Positions 7,250-17,359 of a stretch of 64,000 nt of DNA are shown here, piece by piece (the stretch's first letter is position 1; every line of letters starts with the position of its first letter). The DNA lies in the NCBI GenBank assembly GCA_937982565.1, contig CALJLN010000039.1, forward strand, positions 186,001 through 250,000. Direction: 5' to 3'. This DNA comes from UBA2421 sp002343075. Its GTDB lineage: Bacteria; Planctomycetota; Phycisphaerae; Tepidisphaerales; Tepidisphaeraceae. The notes beneath the pieces were generated by a model. It had not been told where the DNA came from. It worked only from the letters and a program-made list of their open reading frames with translations, and searched no databases. Made by a program: the position numbers and the translations under genes.

Positions 7250-9875
7250 GTTCGTCTCCTTCCGCTTCCCGCGCAATTGATGCCATGCAATCCCCAATTG
7301 CTCGCGGCAACGGTAATCCTTCTGCGGTAGCTCTTGCCCCCAAATACATTGCCGCGAAATACTCGGATGCTGGATCCATGAGACTTCCGGCGTGGGCATG
7401 CAACGAGCGAATCACCGCACTGGAATGCGACCGCTTTCGCCGGGCGGAATGACCGTAGTCGAACTCCTTGTCGATCACGCCACGATCCACGAGCGCGTTA
7501 ACAAGACGACGCTCCCATTCAAATCGTTGAGCACCGCCTGACGAAAGCACAGGCAGTCCGAGTCTCTGCTCAACAGGTTCAATCCATGCCGCTACCAGAC
7601 GCTTCCGATCTGCGGCTCCATCAAAGTATTTATCCCAGATTTCACGAATAACCTTTCCAAAACCGCTACCGTCAAGTTCCGAGAAGATGAGCGCAACCCC
7701 TGAGATTTCGAGCAAATCGAGCATTGCGTCCAGGCCCGCTCGGATGTAGCCGCGAGTTCTTGGTTGCTCGGCCATGTCAAACATGCGCTGCGAAACAGCC
7801 ACAGTCGCATCAAAATACGCGACGAATATTGATCTGAAACTATCCAAGTTTGCGGACTTAGATTCCATGAGTGAGAATAACTCAGCTCCCAACCACAAGC
7901 GCGCATGGCCGATCAAGTCCGGCAACGTGTCATCAGTGACCGACTTTAGAATTCCAGGAATGCACTGGCTCAGCGTTTGGACCGTTTCCGAACGGACCTG
8001 TGAAACCCGCTCAAGTGACCTTGAGGCATTCCACTCGTGCCACGGCGCCTCGGTATGGTGCCGCTGCTTAAGTGCCTGGTAAGTTTCATCTAGTGCATGC
8101 AACTGGTTCTTAGCTTTGCTACACGCTTCGACAGCACGCTGAAGCCAAACGCTCGCCTCGATCGGTCGGTGCGCGACAAGGAGCTCCTTGGGAGGTCTAG
8201 CGAAAAGAGAATCGAGAGTCTTGACAATTGTCAGAGCCATCATTCGGACGAAATCCGCATAGTTTCCGGCGACAAGTTGCTCAATGTACCAGCGCTGCGA
8301 TAAGACGCTGTCTTCAACCGAGCGTTCAAACTCGATCCGCTGCAGTAGGTCCTCGATCGCCGGAAGCACTTGGATCGGAACGTCACGGTGATGCAGCATC
8401 CTGCTATCGCCGGCGAGGATGTCAGTCGCGATCAACAGGCGATCCTCAACCGGAACCGCGCAAAATGTCTGCGGAGCGTTTAAGATCGGCGACAGTGCTG
8501 TCACACACGCGACATCCACGACTTGAAGTCGGGCAAGCAGATTCTCAGTGTCTGTGTCAACAAGCCACTTAACCACCGCTTTGCAAACGGTTGCCGCGAG
8601 GTCACTGGCTTCTGCGAGCTGAAATTGAGTTGCACGGACCGTTGCAGTCGCGTTGAAATCCAGCAGTTGCGCGACGACGTCTTCAATTGTTCCCCGCGAT
8701 AGCGCATGGTGAAAACAACGAATTAGCGTCTCGTCACCTTGCACTTCGATAAATTGGTGGTCGGGGATCGGTGGTGCCGCCGGAACAACCCCCGTTCTTA
8801 ACGCGATCTCGGCCTCGGTTCCCATCCCAAGGTGAAGCCTCGCGAATTGTGCTTTCCGAGCGAACCAATGACTGTCGCTGGGGATAGCCGTCTTGTTCTG
8901 AGCATAATACCGCAGCAGCCGATGAATCGAACTAGCGATATCTTGGACTGCCCCTCGCATGCTCGGATGATCATCCGCAACCGCAGAATCAACGAGCTCA
9001 TCGATCACTTCGAGTTGCTGAACCGCAACGTTCCTTGCATGTGTCTGGAACGATTGATCCTTCCAATTGTAACCGGCCGGCGTCACGCTCTTCACTGCAA
9101 CGGCAAATGCTCGTAGTGGGTAGCCCATGAGCATCGCAGGACTGAAGAGTGCAAAAGTCCGTGCTCCGAGTGCGAAGAATCCAAGAATCCCAATTGCAGC
9201 AAGCACGCCGATGTAAAGAACCGCGAGAGCAGTAGGCTGGAACCCGAGTGACTGCGCAACGAGCGCGATCACGCAGACTGCCGTCAAATGCGCCAGCATC
9301 CGCAGATATCGCCGGTTCAGGTCATCGTACGCGATCAAAGCGCGCACTTCGGTCGCAAGCTTCGCGTAGCTCGTGCTGGCAACTACGCTAATGCCTGCGA
9401 AGAAGAGCGCTAACATGGCAGCTGTGGCCTGCGCGATCGTACCAATCATCGAGGCATGCACCTCTCGATCCACAACCGGCAAGGTCGGCAAACTCGGAAT
9501 CGTTGCTCGTACACGTGTGTAGCCGTGAGTTGCACCAACGAGGAGAACGAATACCGTAACAGCTGAGATTAGCGGGAATAGTGAGAGCTTCACAACTGCG
9601 ATCAGAGACCGTCCACCCAGCCGCGCCGAACGTGACCGCTCATCATGCAAGTACTTCAGGCGCCGCCCCCAAAACTTCCGGCGGGCTACAAAACCCGATA
9701 GCCAAACGCCGAACCGGGAGCGGCGAAGCAAGAATGAAGTGGTTCGAACATGACGGACATATTGGCTCAACGACAGCATGACCGACGCAACCGCGGACCC
9801 GCGAAGCTTCAGCAACAGGTAGGCGGGCGAATCACTCGGTTTGCTTCTTGACGAGTTGTTGCCGGCATTAGGCAC
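7242..9875 (-). CDS. Unknown 877-aa membrane protein inside the RM operon
   Basis: The start is GTG 9875, with GGAGG nine nt upstream and an 8-nt overlap with the hsdS stop. About four hydrophobic helices lie in the first ~250 residues (SLFPLISAVTVFVLLVGA, a pair around IGTIAQATAAMLALFFAGISVVA, then VCVIALVAQSLGF and AVLYIGVLAAIGILGFFAL). About 600 mostly helical cytoplasmic residues follow, without a nucleotide-binding or nuclease motif that I can see. The architecture is reminiscent of DUF2254-like membrane proteins but I cannot assign it. It sits between hsdS and hsdM and is coupled on both sides. A role as a membrane-anchored effector or sensor of a defence operon is inference only. Confidence 0.7.
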   Translation of the reverse strand: MPNAGNNSSRSKPSDSPAYLLLKLRGSAVASVMLSLSQYVRHVRTTSFLLRRSRFGVWLSGFVARRKFWGRRLKYLHDERSRSARLGGRSLIAVVKLSLFPLISAVTVFVLLVGATHGYTRVRATIPSLPTLPVVDREVHASMIGTIAQATAAMLALFFAGISVVASTSYAKLATEVRALIAYDDLNRRYLRMLAHLTAVCVIALVAQSLGFQPTALAVLYIGVLAAIGILGFFALGARTFALFSPAMLMGYPLRAFAVAVKSVTPAGYNWKDQSFQTHARNVAVQQLEVIDELVDSAVADDHPSMRGAVQDIASSIHRLLRYYAQNKTAIPSDSHWFARKAQFARLHLGMGTEAEIALRTGVVPAAPPIPDHQFIEVQGDETLIRCFHHALSRGTIEDVVAQLLDFNATATVRATQFQLAEASDLAATVCKAVVKWLVDTDTENLLARLQVVDVACVTALSPILNAPQTFCAVPVEDRLLIATDILAGDSRMLHHRDVPIQVLPAIEDLLQRIEFERSVEDSVLSQRWYIEQLVAGNYADFVRMMALTIVKTLDSLFARPPKELLVAHRPIEASVWLQRAVEACSKAKNQLHALDETYQALKQRHHTEAPWHEWNASRSLERVSQVRSETVQTLSQCIPGILKSVTDDTLPDLIGHARLWLGAELFSLMESKSANLDSFRSIFVAYFDATVAVSQRMFDMAEQPRTRGYIRAGLDAMLDLLEISGVALIFSELDGSGFGKVIREIWDKYFDGAADRKRLVAAWIEPVEQRLGLPVLSSGGAQRFEWERRLVNALVDRGVIDKEFDYGHSARRKRSHSSAVIRSLHAHAGSLMDPASEYFAAMYLGARATAEGLPLPRAIGDCMASIAREAEGDEHA

Positions 9876-12045
9876 GGACGGCCACCTCCATCGTGCGTTG
9901 TCCCTGCCCGCGGGGAACGTAATCGTTCTGAGTCATCCAGTCGACACATTTCTCCACCTGTTCCGGAGTGAATCGATCTTTTTTAGACGGGTGCCACGCG
10001 AAGACGCCATTGATGATCGCTTGAATCGTCGGCTCGGCTCCGTCGAGAAGCAAATCGTTCCAAACTGCGTAGGTCGTTGCAAGCAGTTCTGCCTGACGCG
10101 TGTCCATCTTGGCCGCGTCAGCGAGGAGCCGATCCATTTCGTTCACGCGTTGTCCCAGAATCGTGCGGGCGGCTTTGCATCGATCCGCTATCTTGGTCCC
10201 GGGCTGATACTTCACGCCGAACATGCCTGTGTCGCGCGTCACAAACCAACGCTGTTTCTTCGCCAGGCTCTCGGCCTTGTAGATTTCTTCGTCGAACGGA
10301 CCTGCGGCCTGACGTTTGAAGGTGAACTCCAGGTCAACGCCGACATGGGATTGCGTCAGGTGCAGAACCTTTTCCATCTGCGTCCGGCCGAAGTCCTTGC
10401 ACTTGTGCAGCCGATCAACCGCGTAGGACATGATCGCGCCACGAACGAAATAGATGCCCTTCGTGTGCGTTCGTTTCAGCGCTTCTTCGTCGGGCTTTCG
10501 CGGTCGGCGAGTAGACTTGGCAACAGTGATGTGCGCGGGCAGCGCGATTTCGACCGCGTCCTTTCCTTCGAGAACAACCGGCGCGTCAGCGGCGTCCTGT
10601 GCTACGAGGCGACCAGAAAACGCTCGCTTGAGAATGCTTTGCCGCAAACCCTTAGAGAGCCGGAGGTCACGTTCAATTGACTGATGAACTTGCCGCGATT
10701 TGACGGAGGCCACTTCGACAAGCCGGATCAAAACTTCTTGCTCGTTGATTGGGGGAAGTGGGACGCAAATCGACGCGAGTTGCGGCTGCGCAATTTTCCA
10801 AATCCCGGCGGTAGTTTTCACTCGTTTCTCGACCTGCCGACGCACCAATCGTGATTGCCACAGAGTTGGGAGCAGACCTGTCTTACCAATATTGTCGTTC
10901 AAGCGAACGCGCATCATGGTGTCGGGGAAGACGACGGCCATTGGAGGTGCCTGTGCAGGCGTGCCGCGCCCAACGAGGGCCAGACTTCCATTGCCACGGG
11001 AGACATAGAAATCCCCGGCACGTATCGACAGGTCGTTGGCAACCTCCTCATCAATGGGAATGTATCGAACTTCCTTGTAGTCAAAACCCGCATCAGTCAT
11101 CGCACTCAAGCGAAGGGCCGGAACGCCAGGTGGTTCATTCGATCCCTTGATGGAAATGCCATTGCAGATCGGTTCGACAATCAGCTGGTCAACGGTCGCC
11201 CAACACCACTCCGCTGGCAGCTCGGGAAGTTCCGAAGCGTTCGGCGCGGCAGGCTCCTCGTACCGATCCTTCCAATTCTTCGGCGGGTCTTTCTTCTGCG
11301 TCTTGAACTTGGCGAGCTGCGATTCTTCCCATCGGCGGCGGCGTTCGGTGAGGATGCGTTTCAGCAGGTCGCTGGCCGACTCCGTGGATTTGTTCTGCTT
11401 TCGCCAGGCTGCGGTCAATCGGCCTTCGACGGCGGCCTTGAGCACGGATGCACGGTAGCGGTCGAGATTCCGACGCACCCGCTCCAGCAACGCCACGCCT
11501 TTGTCCAGATCGCTGAACAGCTCGTCAATCTTTTCAAGGATGCGAATCTGTGCACCGTGCGGCGCGACAGGAAGATCAAGCTCCTCGAGAAAGAACGTCG
11601 GCACACGCATCTGACCTGCCGAGCCGGTCATGCGAGATCGAGCCAATCGACGAAATGATTCCTGCGAGAGAAAGCGGCTGATCCAAGCTGCCTCGATGTT
11701 TCGTTTGGGGCGGATGACGTGAAACTCGGTCGATCCGAAGCCGACATCGTGAGGCAGCTTTGGGACGACGCACACCTTCCCGTTTTCCATGCAGGGCGTG
11801 ATCTTGGCAAACAGAACATCGCCGGATTGAAAGTTCGTGTATCCTTTCTTGACCTCGCCATAACGTCGGATGACTGGCCGCGCCAGTCCGCCGTGCTGCT
11901 CTTCTACAGCTGCCATCGGCGCAAATGTCACGGGCGACGAATCGCCCACGGAGCCACGGGCCAACCCAGGATTGATCTCCGCGATCTGCGGTAGCAGCGG
12001 ACGCTGCCAGCCCAAAGGAAGTTGGTCTCGGTTCCGATCATTCAT
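9868..12045 (-). CDS. hsdS: Type I restriction specificity subunit HsdS with C-terminal extension
   Basis: HsdS selects the bipartite target sequence and assembles HsdM and HsdR. Two target-recognition halves are visible: LPLGWQRPLLPQIAEINPGL near the start and ELPAEWCWATVDQLIVEPICNG near residue 280. They are separated by helical spacers (ILEKIDELFSDLDKGVALLERVRRNLDRYRASVLKAAVEGRLT and a shorter second copy near 440-480). At 725 aa it is about 250 residues longer than usual. The extra C-terminal domain (from about residue 510; FGRTQMEKVLHLTQSHVGVDLEF, later WNDLLLDGAEPTIQAIINGVF) looks like an independent helical module seen in some long HsdS proteins. The gene is 9 nt after the small membrane protein gene. 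Confidence 0.9.
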   Translation of the reverse strand: MNDRNRDQLPLGWQRPLLPQIAEINPGLARGSVGDSSPVTFAPMAAVEEQHGGLARPVIRRYGEVKKGYTNFQSGDVLFAKITPCMENGKVCVVPKLPHDVGFGSTEFHVIRPKRNIEAAWISRFLSQESFRRLARSRMTGSAGQMRVPTFFLEELDLPVAPHGAQIRILEKIDELFSDLDKGVALLERVRRNLDRYRASVLKAAVEGRLTAAWRKQNKSTESASDLLKRILTERRRRWEESQLAKFKTQKKDPPKNWKDRYEEPAAPNASELPELPAEWCWATVDQLIVEPICNGISIKGSNEPPGVPALRLSAMTDAGFDYKEVRYIPIDEEVANDLSIRAGDFYVSRGNGSLALVGRGTPAQAPPMAVVFPDTMMRVRLNDNIGKTGLLPTLWQSRLVRRQVEKRVKTTAGIWKIAQPQLASICVPLPPINEQEVLIRLVEVASVKSRQVHQSIERDLRLSKGLRQSILKRAFSGRLVAQDAADAPVVLEGKDAVEIALPAHITVAKSTRRPRKPDEEALKRTHTKGIYFVRGAIMSYAVDRLHKCKDFGRTQMEKVLHLTQSHVGVDLEFTFKRQAAGPFDEEIYKAESLAKKQRWFVTRDTGMFGVKYQPGTKIADRCKAARTILGQRVNEMDRLLADAAKMDTRQAELLATTYAVWNDLLLDGAEPTIQAIINGVFAWHPSKKDRFTPEQVEKCVDWMTQNDYVPRGQGQRTMEVAVRA

Positions 12046-12054
12046 GGGAAACGC

Positions 12055-12678
12055 TTACCCGAGTTGCGCCAATTGTTTCTGAGATTCTTCGATTTCACTC
12101 TTCAGGCGTGAAACTTCGTTTCCAATTGGATCGGGATCGCGCGGGCGTGTGAAGGTCGTCTTTCGTGACCGCTCCAGGGTCTCGATTCTTCTCGTGTTGT
12201 ACTCGATCAGGAAACGAAGCCGGTCCTGCTCCGTGCCGGTCTTCGTAGCGGCAGCTAAGAGCGCGAGTGCATCCGCGATCTGCGCCTGTATCCGTGTCGT
12301 CTCTCCAAGAACCTCGGCGAGGGTGTACTGGTCGTTGGCTTGATCCTGCAGCTCCTGATGTGCGCGGCGTTCTTGCTTCCTAGACTCAAAAACTTGAAAC
12401 ATCAGCGCGGTCGCTACCAGGATTGCGGACAGGCCGCTGAACAATGCGTTGAGGCCGCCAAACATGTCGCCGAAAATCCCCGGATTCTGAATCGGGCGCG
12501 TTGTCGGAGTTCCATTCTCTTGAAGGTTCGGAAAGACCGTGGGAACCACGACGAGATTTGCGAGCCAAAGGACGATCATCCCGACAGCCAAACCAATCGT
12601 CCAATTTTTCAATGCCGAGAGCTGTTTCCCTTCCATCGATTCCGCGTCGGTGACGACTTGTCTCGTTTCTTGCGTCAT
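12055..12678 (-). CDS. Small two-TM coiled-coil protein between hsdR and hsdS
   Basis: This is a 207-aa protein with two predicted membrane helices (about 25-47 and 74-96, the second in GLNALFSGLSAILVATALMFQVF). A long charged helical region follows (ESRKQERRAHQELQDQANDQ onward) that is likely coiled coil and cytoplasmic. It begins 10 nt after the hsdR stop and ends 9 nt before hsdS, so it is embedded in the operon. I know no named family with certainty; similar two-TM plus coiled-coil proteins occur in defence and phage-associated loci. It may partner the 877-aa membrane protein of the same operon, but that is inference. Confidence 0.7.
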   Translation of the reverse strand: MTQETRQVVTDAESMEGKQLSALKNWTIGLAVGMIVLWLANLVVVPTVFPNLQENGTPTTRPIQNPGIFGDMFGGLNALFSGLSAILVATALMFQVFESRKQERRAHQELQDQANDQYTLAEVLGETTRIQAQIADALALLAAATKTGTEQDRLRFLIEYNTRRIETLERSRKTTFTRPRDPDPIGNEVSRLKSEIEESQKQLAQLG

Positions 12679-12688
12679 TCGCGTGCTC

Positions 12689-15517
12689 CTATGCCACCAA
12701 CTTCTCGTTCAGTTCCGCTATCAGCATGTCCAACTGGTCGCCGAATAGCTGATGCGCTTTGCCAAGATTTCCCTGCTGCGCAAACCATCCGCTTTGGAAA
12801 TCTTCGCGCTCAATTGCAACGCTGGTCGCGATGTGCTCGGCGATCTTGTCGAGCCATTGTCGCTGATCCTTCGTGAACATCGTGCCGGCCGCCTGCTGCT
12901 CGTCGAGCCATCGGCGATATCGCTGCGTGACAACCGACTCGAACGGCGTCAGCGGCTCGGCCGGATCGACGGTGTGCAGGATGAGCGAAACGATGTCAAC
13001 GAGCTGCCTGCCGCCGCTGCCCTTGACCTTCGATTTCTCTAACGCTTCGTAGGCGAGCCAAAGGTCTTGGGGCGTGAGGTTCAAGGGCGGGCGTTGGATA
13101 CGCTGCGCCAGGTCTTTCACGTCCTCAAATTTGATCTTGTTGGCGAAGCGACGGGAATAAATGAGCTGAAGCGCAATGATCTCGGCGCGGTTGTCCTCGA
13201 TCCACTGCTTGAACGACTGGACTTTGCCCTTGGCTTTGTCGAGAGCGGCCTGATCGAACCCGGCTGAGAGAACATCATCCATGCTAATGCGGTCTATGGT
13301 CTGCTCGTTCTGTTGCAGGATTTCGAGCAGGCGGCGACGGAACTGCGGCTTGAGCACTGGCGCAACGGCAGCACCAACGAGCTGCTGCGTCGATTGCTGG
13401 AGCTGTTGTGGCGTTGGTTCTGCGTTCTCAGGCAGACCGCAGGCGGCTATCTGCTCGTCGGGGTCGATGGATTTCAGCAGATTGCCGGTGATCGCGGCAA
13501 GATCAACGCCTCCCGCAATCTGTTTCAATTCTTCGCGCTGCTCGTCGGTGATTTGCTGATCAGCGCGGGCAAGTCGGGCTGCGAGCGTGGATAAGGCATC
13601 AGGATCGGCCCCGCCCATGCCGACGTATTCCAGGACTTTCTTCAAGCTGACGGTCGGTTGGCGGTCGAGCGGCGCGTTCTCGCTCTTGTCGTGCTCGCAG
13701 ACGCCAACCGCATCGACAATGACAAAATGCGTTTTCGCATTGGCGTCGGGCGTGACCGCCTTGAGGTCGTCGGGCTTGATGACGCGGACGCCGCGACCTT
13801 TCATCTGATCGAAGAAGTTCTGCGAGCGGATGTTCCGCATGAACATTACGATTTCCAGCGGCTTCACGTCGGTGCCGGTTGCGACCATATCAACCGTAAC
13901 GGCGATACGCGGCATGAAGCCGTTGCGGAAGGCCGTGAGAACATCCCCAGGCGTCAGGTTCGATACTTTTTCATACGTGATGATCTCGCTGGTCGTGCCA
14001 TCCGCGTTCTGCTGCGATTTCTTGATGCGGATGAAACCCGTTTTGTAAGTGATCTTCTGGCAGAAGTCGTTGCCGCGCCCGAACTCTTCACGCACGATCT
14101 CGACGATATCTTCGGCGTGGCTGTCGTCCTTGGCGAAGATGAGGGTCTTTGGCACTTCGGTTCGGCCGGGAAAGATTTCGGTGAACAGTTTGTCGTGGAA
14201 AGTTCGTATGACGGTCCTGATCTGATCGACGGCAACCACGTCCTTGTCGAGTTGATTTGGAGCGTAAACGAAGTCATCGTCGAGAAGTTCCTGCCGCTTC
14301 TTTCGCGTGATGCGGTCGCGCCTATCAACGTAGTTGCCGGACTCGACCGTGCTGCCTGCTGCGGTAATCTTCGTGTTGATGCGATACACGTCGTAGTTGA
14401 CGTTAACGCCATCGGCCACGGCCTTGGCATGGCCGTATTCCATGACGAGGTTGCGATTGAAGAAACCGATGGTCGCCTTCGCCGGCGTCGCAGTGAGGCC
14501 GATGAGAAAGCCGTCGAAGTATTCGAGCACCTGCCGCCAGAGGTTGTAAATCGAGCGGTGGCACTCATCGATCACGATGAAGTCGAAGGTTTCGATTGGG
14601 ATGTTGGGATTGTACTTGACCGGTACCGGCGGCGCGTTGAACGGCTGGTGACTGTCGAACATCGACCCTTGCTCGTTGGCGGCGTCGAACTCCGGTTCGC
14701 CTTGCAGCATCGAATAGAGACGCTGCACGGTCGTGATGCAGACACGACTGACGGAATCGATGCTGTTCGTGCGAAGGAGTTGAATGTTGTAGATGTCGCT
14801 GAACCGCCGGCCGTCGTCGGGCGGTCGGAACTGACTGAACTCCGTGTTGGTCTGATCGCCGAGGTTTGAGCGATCCACGAGGAACAAAACGCGCCTTGCA
14901 TCACCATGCTTGATGAGCCGGTAGATGAAGTTGGCGGCGGTGAAGGTTTTGCCACTGCCGGTACTCATCTGAATTAGAGCGCGCGGTCGAGCAGCGGCGA
15001 GAGAGCGTTCCAGCTTGGTCACTGCTTCGACCTGCGCGCTCCACATCGCGCCGGGATCGAGAGCGGGCAGTTGACGCAGCCGACCGCGAAGTTGCGCCGG
15101 TGCGTTTACGAACTCAAGCAACGTCTTTGGCTTATGAAAATGAAAGACATCGCGGCTGCGCGGGTCGGGGTCGAGGTTATTCGTGAACCGAATCTCCTCC
15201 CCTGTACTCTCGTATGCGAACGCAAGAGGGCGGCGATACGCAGGCAAGTTATCCGGCAGGCCATCAGAATATCGCGCGGATTGCAGCTCGACACCCGTAA
15301 GCGTGTGGCCAACGGGTTTGGCCTCAACGACGCCGATGACCTTCCGATCCACGTACAGCAGGTAGTCCGCGAAACCGAAGCCCGATTTCATCGGAAATTC
15401 GCGCACGGCAATACCGAACCCTGCGGTCAGGTCAAGATCGTCTCGGTTTTGGACGATCCAACCCGCCTGCGCGAGCTTCTGGTCGATGAGCAGCCTGGCT
15501 TTTGCCTCTGGCGACAT
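12689..15517 (-). CDS. hsdR: Type I restriction endonuclease subunit HsdR
   Basis: HsdR is the motor/nuclease that translocates and cleaves unmodified DNA. At 942 aa it is a normal EcoEI/EcoKI-like size. The N-terminal nuclease domain has FADYLLYVDRKVIGVVEAKP (the D...ExK core). The helicase part has MSTGSGKTFTAANF (Walker A, near residue 185), VIDECHRSIY (Walker B) and TATPA. The C-terminal third is helical and contacts the methylase. It is the first hsd gene of the minus-strand operon, 148 bp downstream of the ATPase-peptidase gene; that gap probably holds a promoter. Downstream genes are separated by 10 nt or overlap. Confidence 0.95.
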   Translation of the reverse strand: MSPEAKARLLIDQKLAQAGWIVQNRDDLDLTAGFGIAVREFPMKSGFGFADYLLYVDRKVIGVVEAKPVGHTLTGVELQSARYSDGLPDNLPAYRRPLAFAYESTGEEIRFTNNLDPDPRSRDVFHFHKPKTLLEFVNAPAQLRGRLRQLPALDPGAMWSAQVEAVTKLERSLAAARPRALIQMSTGSGKTFTAANFIYRLIKHGDARRVLFLVDRSNLGDQTNTEFSQFRPPDDGRRFSDIYNIQLLRTNSIDSVSRVCITTVQRLYSMLQGEPEFDAANEQGSMFDSHQPFNAPPVPVKYNPNIPIETFDFIVIDECHRSIYNLWRQVLEYFDGFLIGLTATPAKATIGFFNRNLVMEYGHAKAVADGVNVNYDVYRINTKITAAGSTVESGNYVDRRDRITRKKRQELLDDDFVYAPNQLDKDVVAVDQIRTVIRTFHDKLFTEIFPGRTEVPKTLIFAKDDSHAEDIVEIVREEFGRGNDFCQKITYKTGFIRIKKSQQNADGTTSEIITYEKVSNLTPGDVLTAFRNGFMPRIAVTVDMVATGTDVKPLEIVMFMRNIRSQNFFDQMKGRGVRVIKPDDLKAVTPDANAKTHFVIVDAVGVCEHDKSENAPLDRQPTVSLKKVLEYVGMGGADPDALSTLAARLARADQQITDEQREELKQIAGGVDLAAITGNLLKSIDPDEQIAACGLPENAEPTPQQLQQSTQQLVGAAVAPVLKPQFRRRLLEILQQNEQTIDRISMDDVLSAGFDQAALDKAKGKVQSFKQWIEDNRAEIIALQLIYSRRFANKIKFEDVKDLAQRIQRPPLNLTPQDLWLAYEALEKSKVKGSGGRQLVDIVSLILHTVDPAEPLTPFESVVTQRYRRWLDEQQAAGTMFTKDQRQWLDKIAEHIATSVAIEREDFQSGWFAQQGNLGKAHQLFGDQLDMLIAELNEKLVA

Positions 15518-15665
15518 TCGCGCTGTCCAGGAAACGACCGCAATTGCATTGCCGAGAGGATGATGTGAGCGCGCTCAGCCCAGCCTTCGGTCGACGGTAT
15601 CGTAATGTTAGAGGCTACTTGCACCAAATCCCCGCTGAAAGATCCAGATCGCCATGCCTCTCCGT

Positions 15666-17111
15666 TCAGCGGTAATCGGCGAACAATTCCGGCCGCGTAA
15701 GCATCAGAATCGCCAACCTCGCTGCAACCTTGGTCATTTCGTTTGCGTGTTCTCGGGTGCAGTCAAGCGCGCCATTGTGGTGGCCTAACTCATGGATCAG
15801 CAAATCGACGTGCTGTGCGTTTGTTGCCGAGGGGTGGTTGAACCATTCCGGACCGAGCACCCCTACGTTGATCGCCAGGTCTATCGCATCGGCACCGTTT
15901 GGCCCGCAGCTTGCGGCGTTCGTCACGGACGGACTGTTTGACCAGGTCCACGACGCGATCGACTTGTTAAGAGTTAAGCGGCACAGCAGCTCGGCAAACT
16001 GCCGAAACCTTCGCATACCCGCCGTGATTCGCTCTTCGGGTAGCGGTGTTGTGGTTACATAATGCTTTGGCCGCAACTGGTTAGCGCTCGGGATGGCGCC
16101 CACCTCTTTCAATGCTTTCCACGTTTCGAGATCGAAGGCATTCGGCGGCACGGGCGTGTGTCCCTCTGCAAAGAGTTCGCCACCAGCCTCGCGGTTGAAG
16201 TCGATGACGTACCGTTTCTCGCCGAAACGTGCGCGCATCAATGTCACGCGCGTTTCAGGTTTGGCAGCAACAATTCCATCCGTAACCCCCTTGTTGGCAG
16301 CGTCTGCGGGAGTCAACAAATCGGCCGTGACGTCCAGCGCAGCGCCGCGGAGTCTTTTGAGATAGCTCGGGTGAACGTTGTTGCGATTGATCGGCAGCGG
16401 AACACGCTGCCGCACGTCGTAGTGGAACACGTCGCCGGTCGCCACGACCGGTATGCCGAGCTCGAAAATGCTGGCAACTTCACCCGCTTTTACCGCGTAG
16501 ATGTCGATTCGGGTTTTTCTTTCTGTTCGTCTGAGGTCGCCACTCTCATCGGCGTACTCGGTCGGCAAGGTCGTTTCGACAGTCCGGACGGGCGTGCGGC
16601 TGGGTATTGCATGGCCGTTAAATGTCAGTGTGACGCTCTCCGGAACGAGAATGTGCTTGAGCCGTTGGCACGCCTGGGCGTAATCCGCTTCGGTCGCCCT
16701 CAACCGACACTCGATGATCGTTCCTCTCTCAGTTGATTTGGAAGAACGTCGGCGCCGATCATTGAGAACGTCAAAAACGAGCGTGCCACTGGTGCTCGTA
16801 ATGAACACTTCTTGGCATCGTGCAATCACCCACTTCTCACCGAAGCAGAATCGGCCCCGCTTCGTCGGATCGTCCTTTTTCTTCGAAGGGGCAAACACCG
16901 TGTACGCATCGCGGAGATCTTCGAAGCCGACCGGGCTGTCGTCCGTCACCCGCAGCAGATAGTCATGCCGGCCGAGGTGTTCGAAGTTCACGTCCACTCG
17001 AGAAGCATTCTCATCCAAGGCATTTGCAACGAGCTCTTCTACCATTCTGCTTACGGGTCGACCGGCAAACACCTGCCTGAAGCCTTTCGTGTTCAAGTCA
17101 AATATCGCCAT
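15666..17111 (-). CDS. GHKL-ATPase fused to an HExxH metallopeptidase-like domain
   Basis: This 481-aa protein combines an N-terminal Bergerat-fold ATP-binding region with a C-terminal zinc-peptidase motif. The N-box is VEELVANALDENASRV (about residues 24-40). TDDSPVGFEDL stands in for DxGxG, and GRFCFGEKWVIA (near 85-96) for the glycine-rich lid. The C-terminal part has LIHELGHHNGALDC (HELGH near 447-451) followed by a downstream Glu-containing helix (REHANEMTKVA) that could supply the third ligand. GHKL modules of this kind (MORC/Hsp90-like) recur in bacterial conflict systems. It lies just upstream of hsdR on the same strand and may be first gene of the defence operon. Substrate and partner are unknown. 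Confidence 0.75.
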   Translation of the reverse strand: MAIFDLNTKGFRQVFAGRPVSRMVEELVANALDENASRVDVNFEHLGRHDYLLRVTDDSPVGFEDLRDAYTVFAPSKKKDDPTKRGRFCFGEKWVIARCQEVFITSTSGTLVFDVLNDRRRRSSKSTERGTIIECRLRATEADYAQACQRLKHILVPESVTLTFNGHAIPSRTPVRTVETTLPTEYADESGDLRRTERKTRIDIYAVKAGEVASIFELGIPVVATGDVFHYDVRQRVPLPINRNNVHPSYLKRLRGAALDVTADLLTPADAANKGVTDGIVAAKPETRVTLMRARFGEKRYVIDFNREAGGELFAEGHTPVPPNAFDLETWKALKEVGAIPSANQLRPKHYVTTTPLPEERITAGMRRFRQFAELLCRLTLNKSIASWTWSNSPSVTNAASCGPNGADAIDLAINVGVLGPEWFNHPSATNAQHVDLLIHELGHHNGALDCTREHANEMTKVAARLAILMLTRPELFADYR

Positions 17112-17359
17112 ATCCTTGTCCTGCGACTTCCTGCGTCGTCTTGGAAGTTATGGTGACATCGACCGCGATGTAGCCTGAGATGCGTGGTGATTACCGGATC
17201 GATTTGGTGCAATCTGAATCGTCCGTTTCGAGGCGGACGGTTGTCAGACTAGACGAACAACGTCAACTGGCATCGATCACGTCGGGTTGCTTCAGCGTCG
17301 TTGCGGCTACCAACCGCATGCGGCGTTCGCGGGCCTCACCAGCCTGATTTGAAGCAGCC

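Noticed and set aside
13658..14869. 403-aa plus-strand frame
   Set aside because: It is antisense to the hsdR gene and lacks any recognisable domain.
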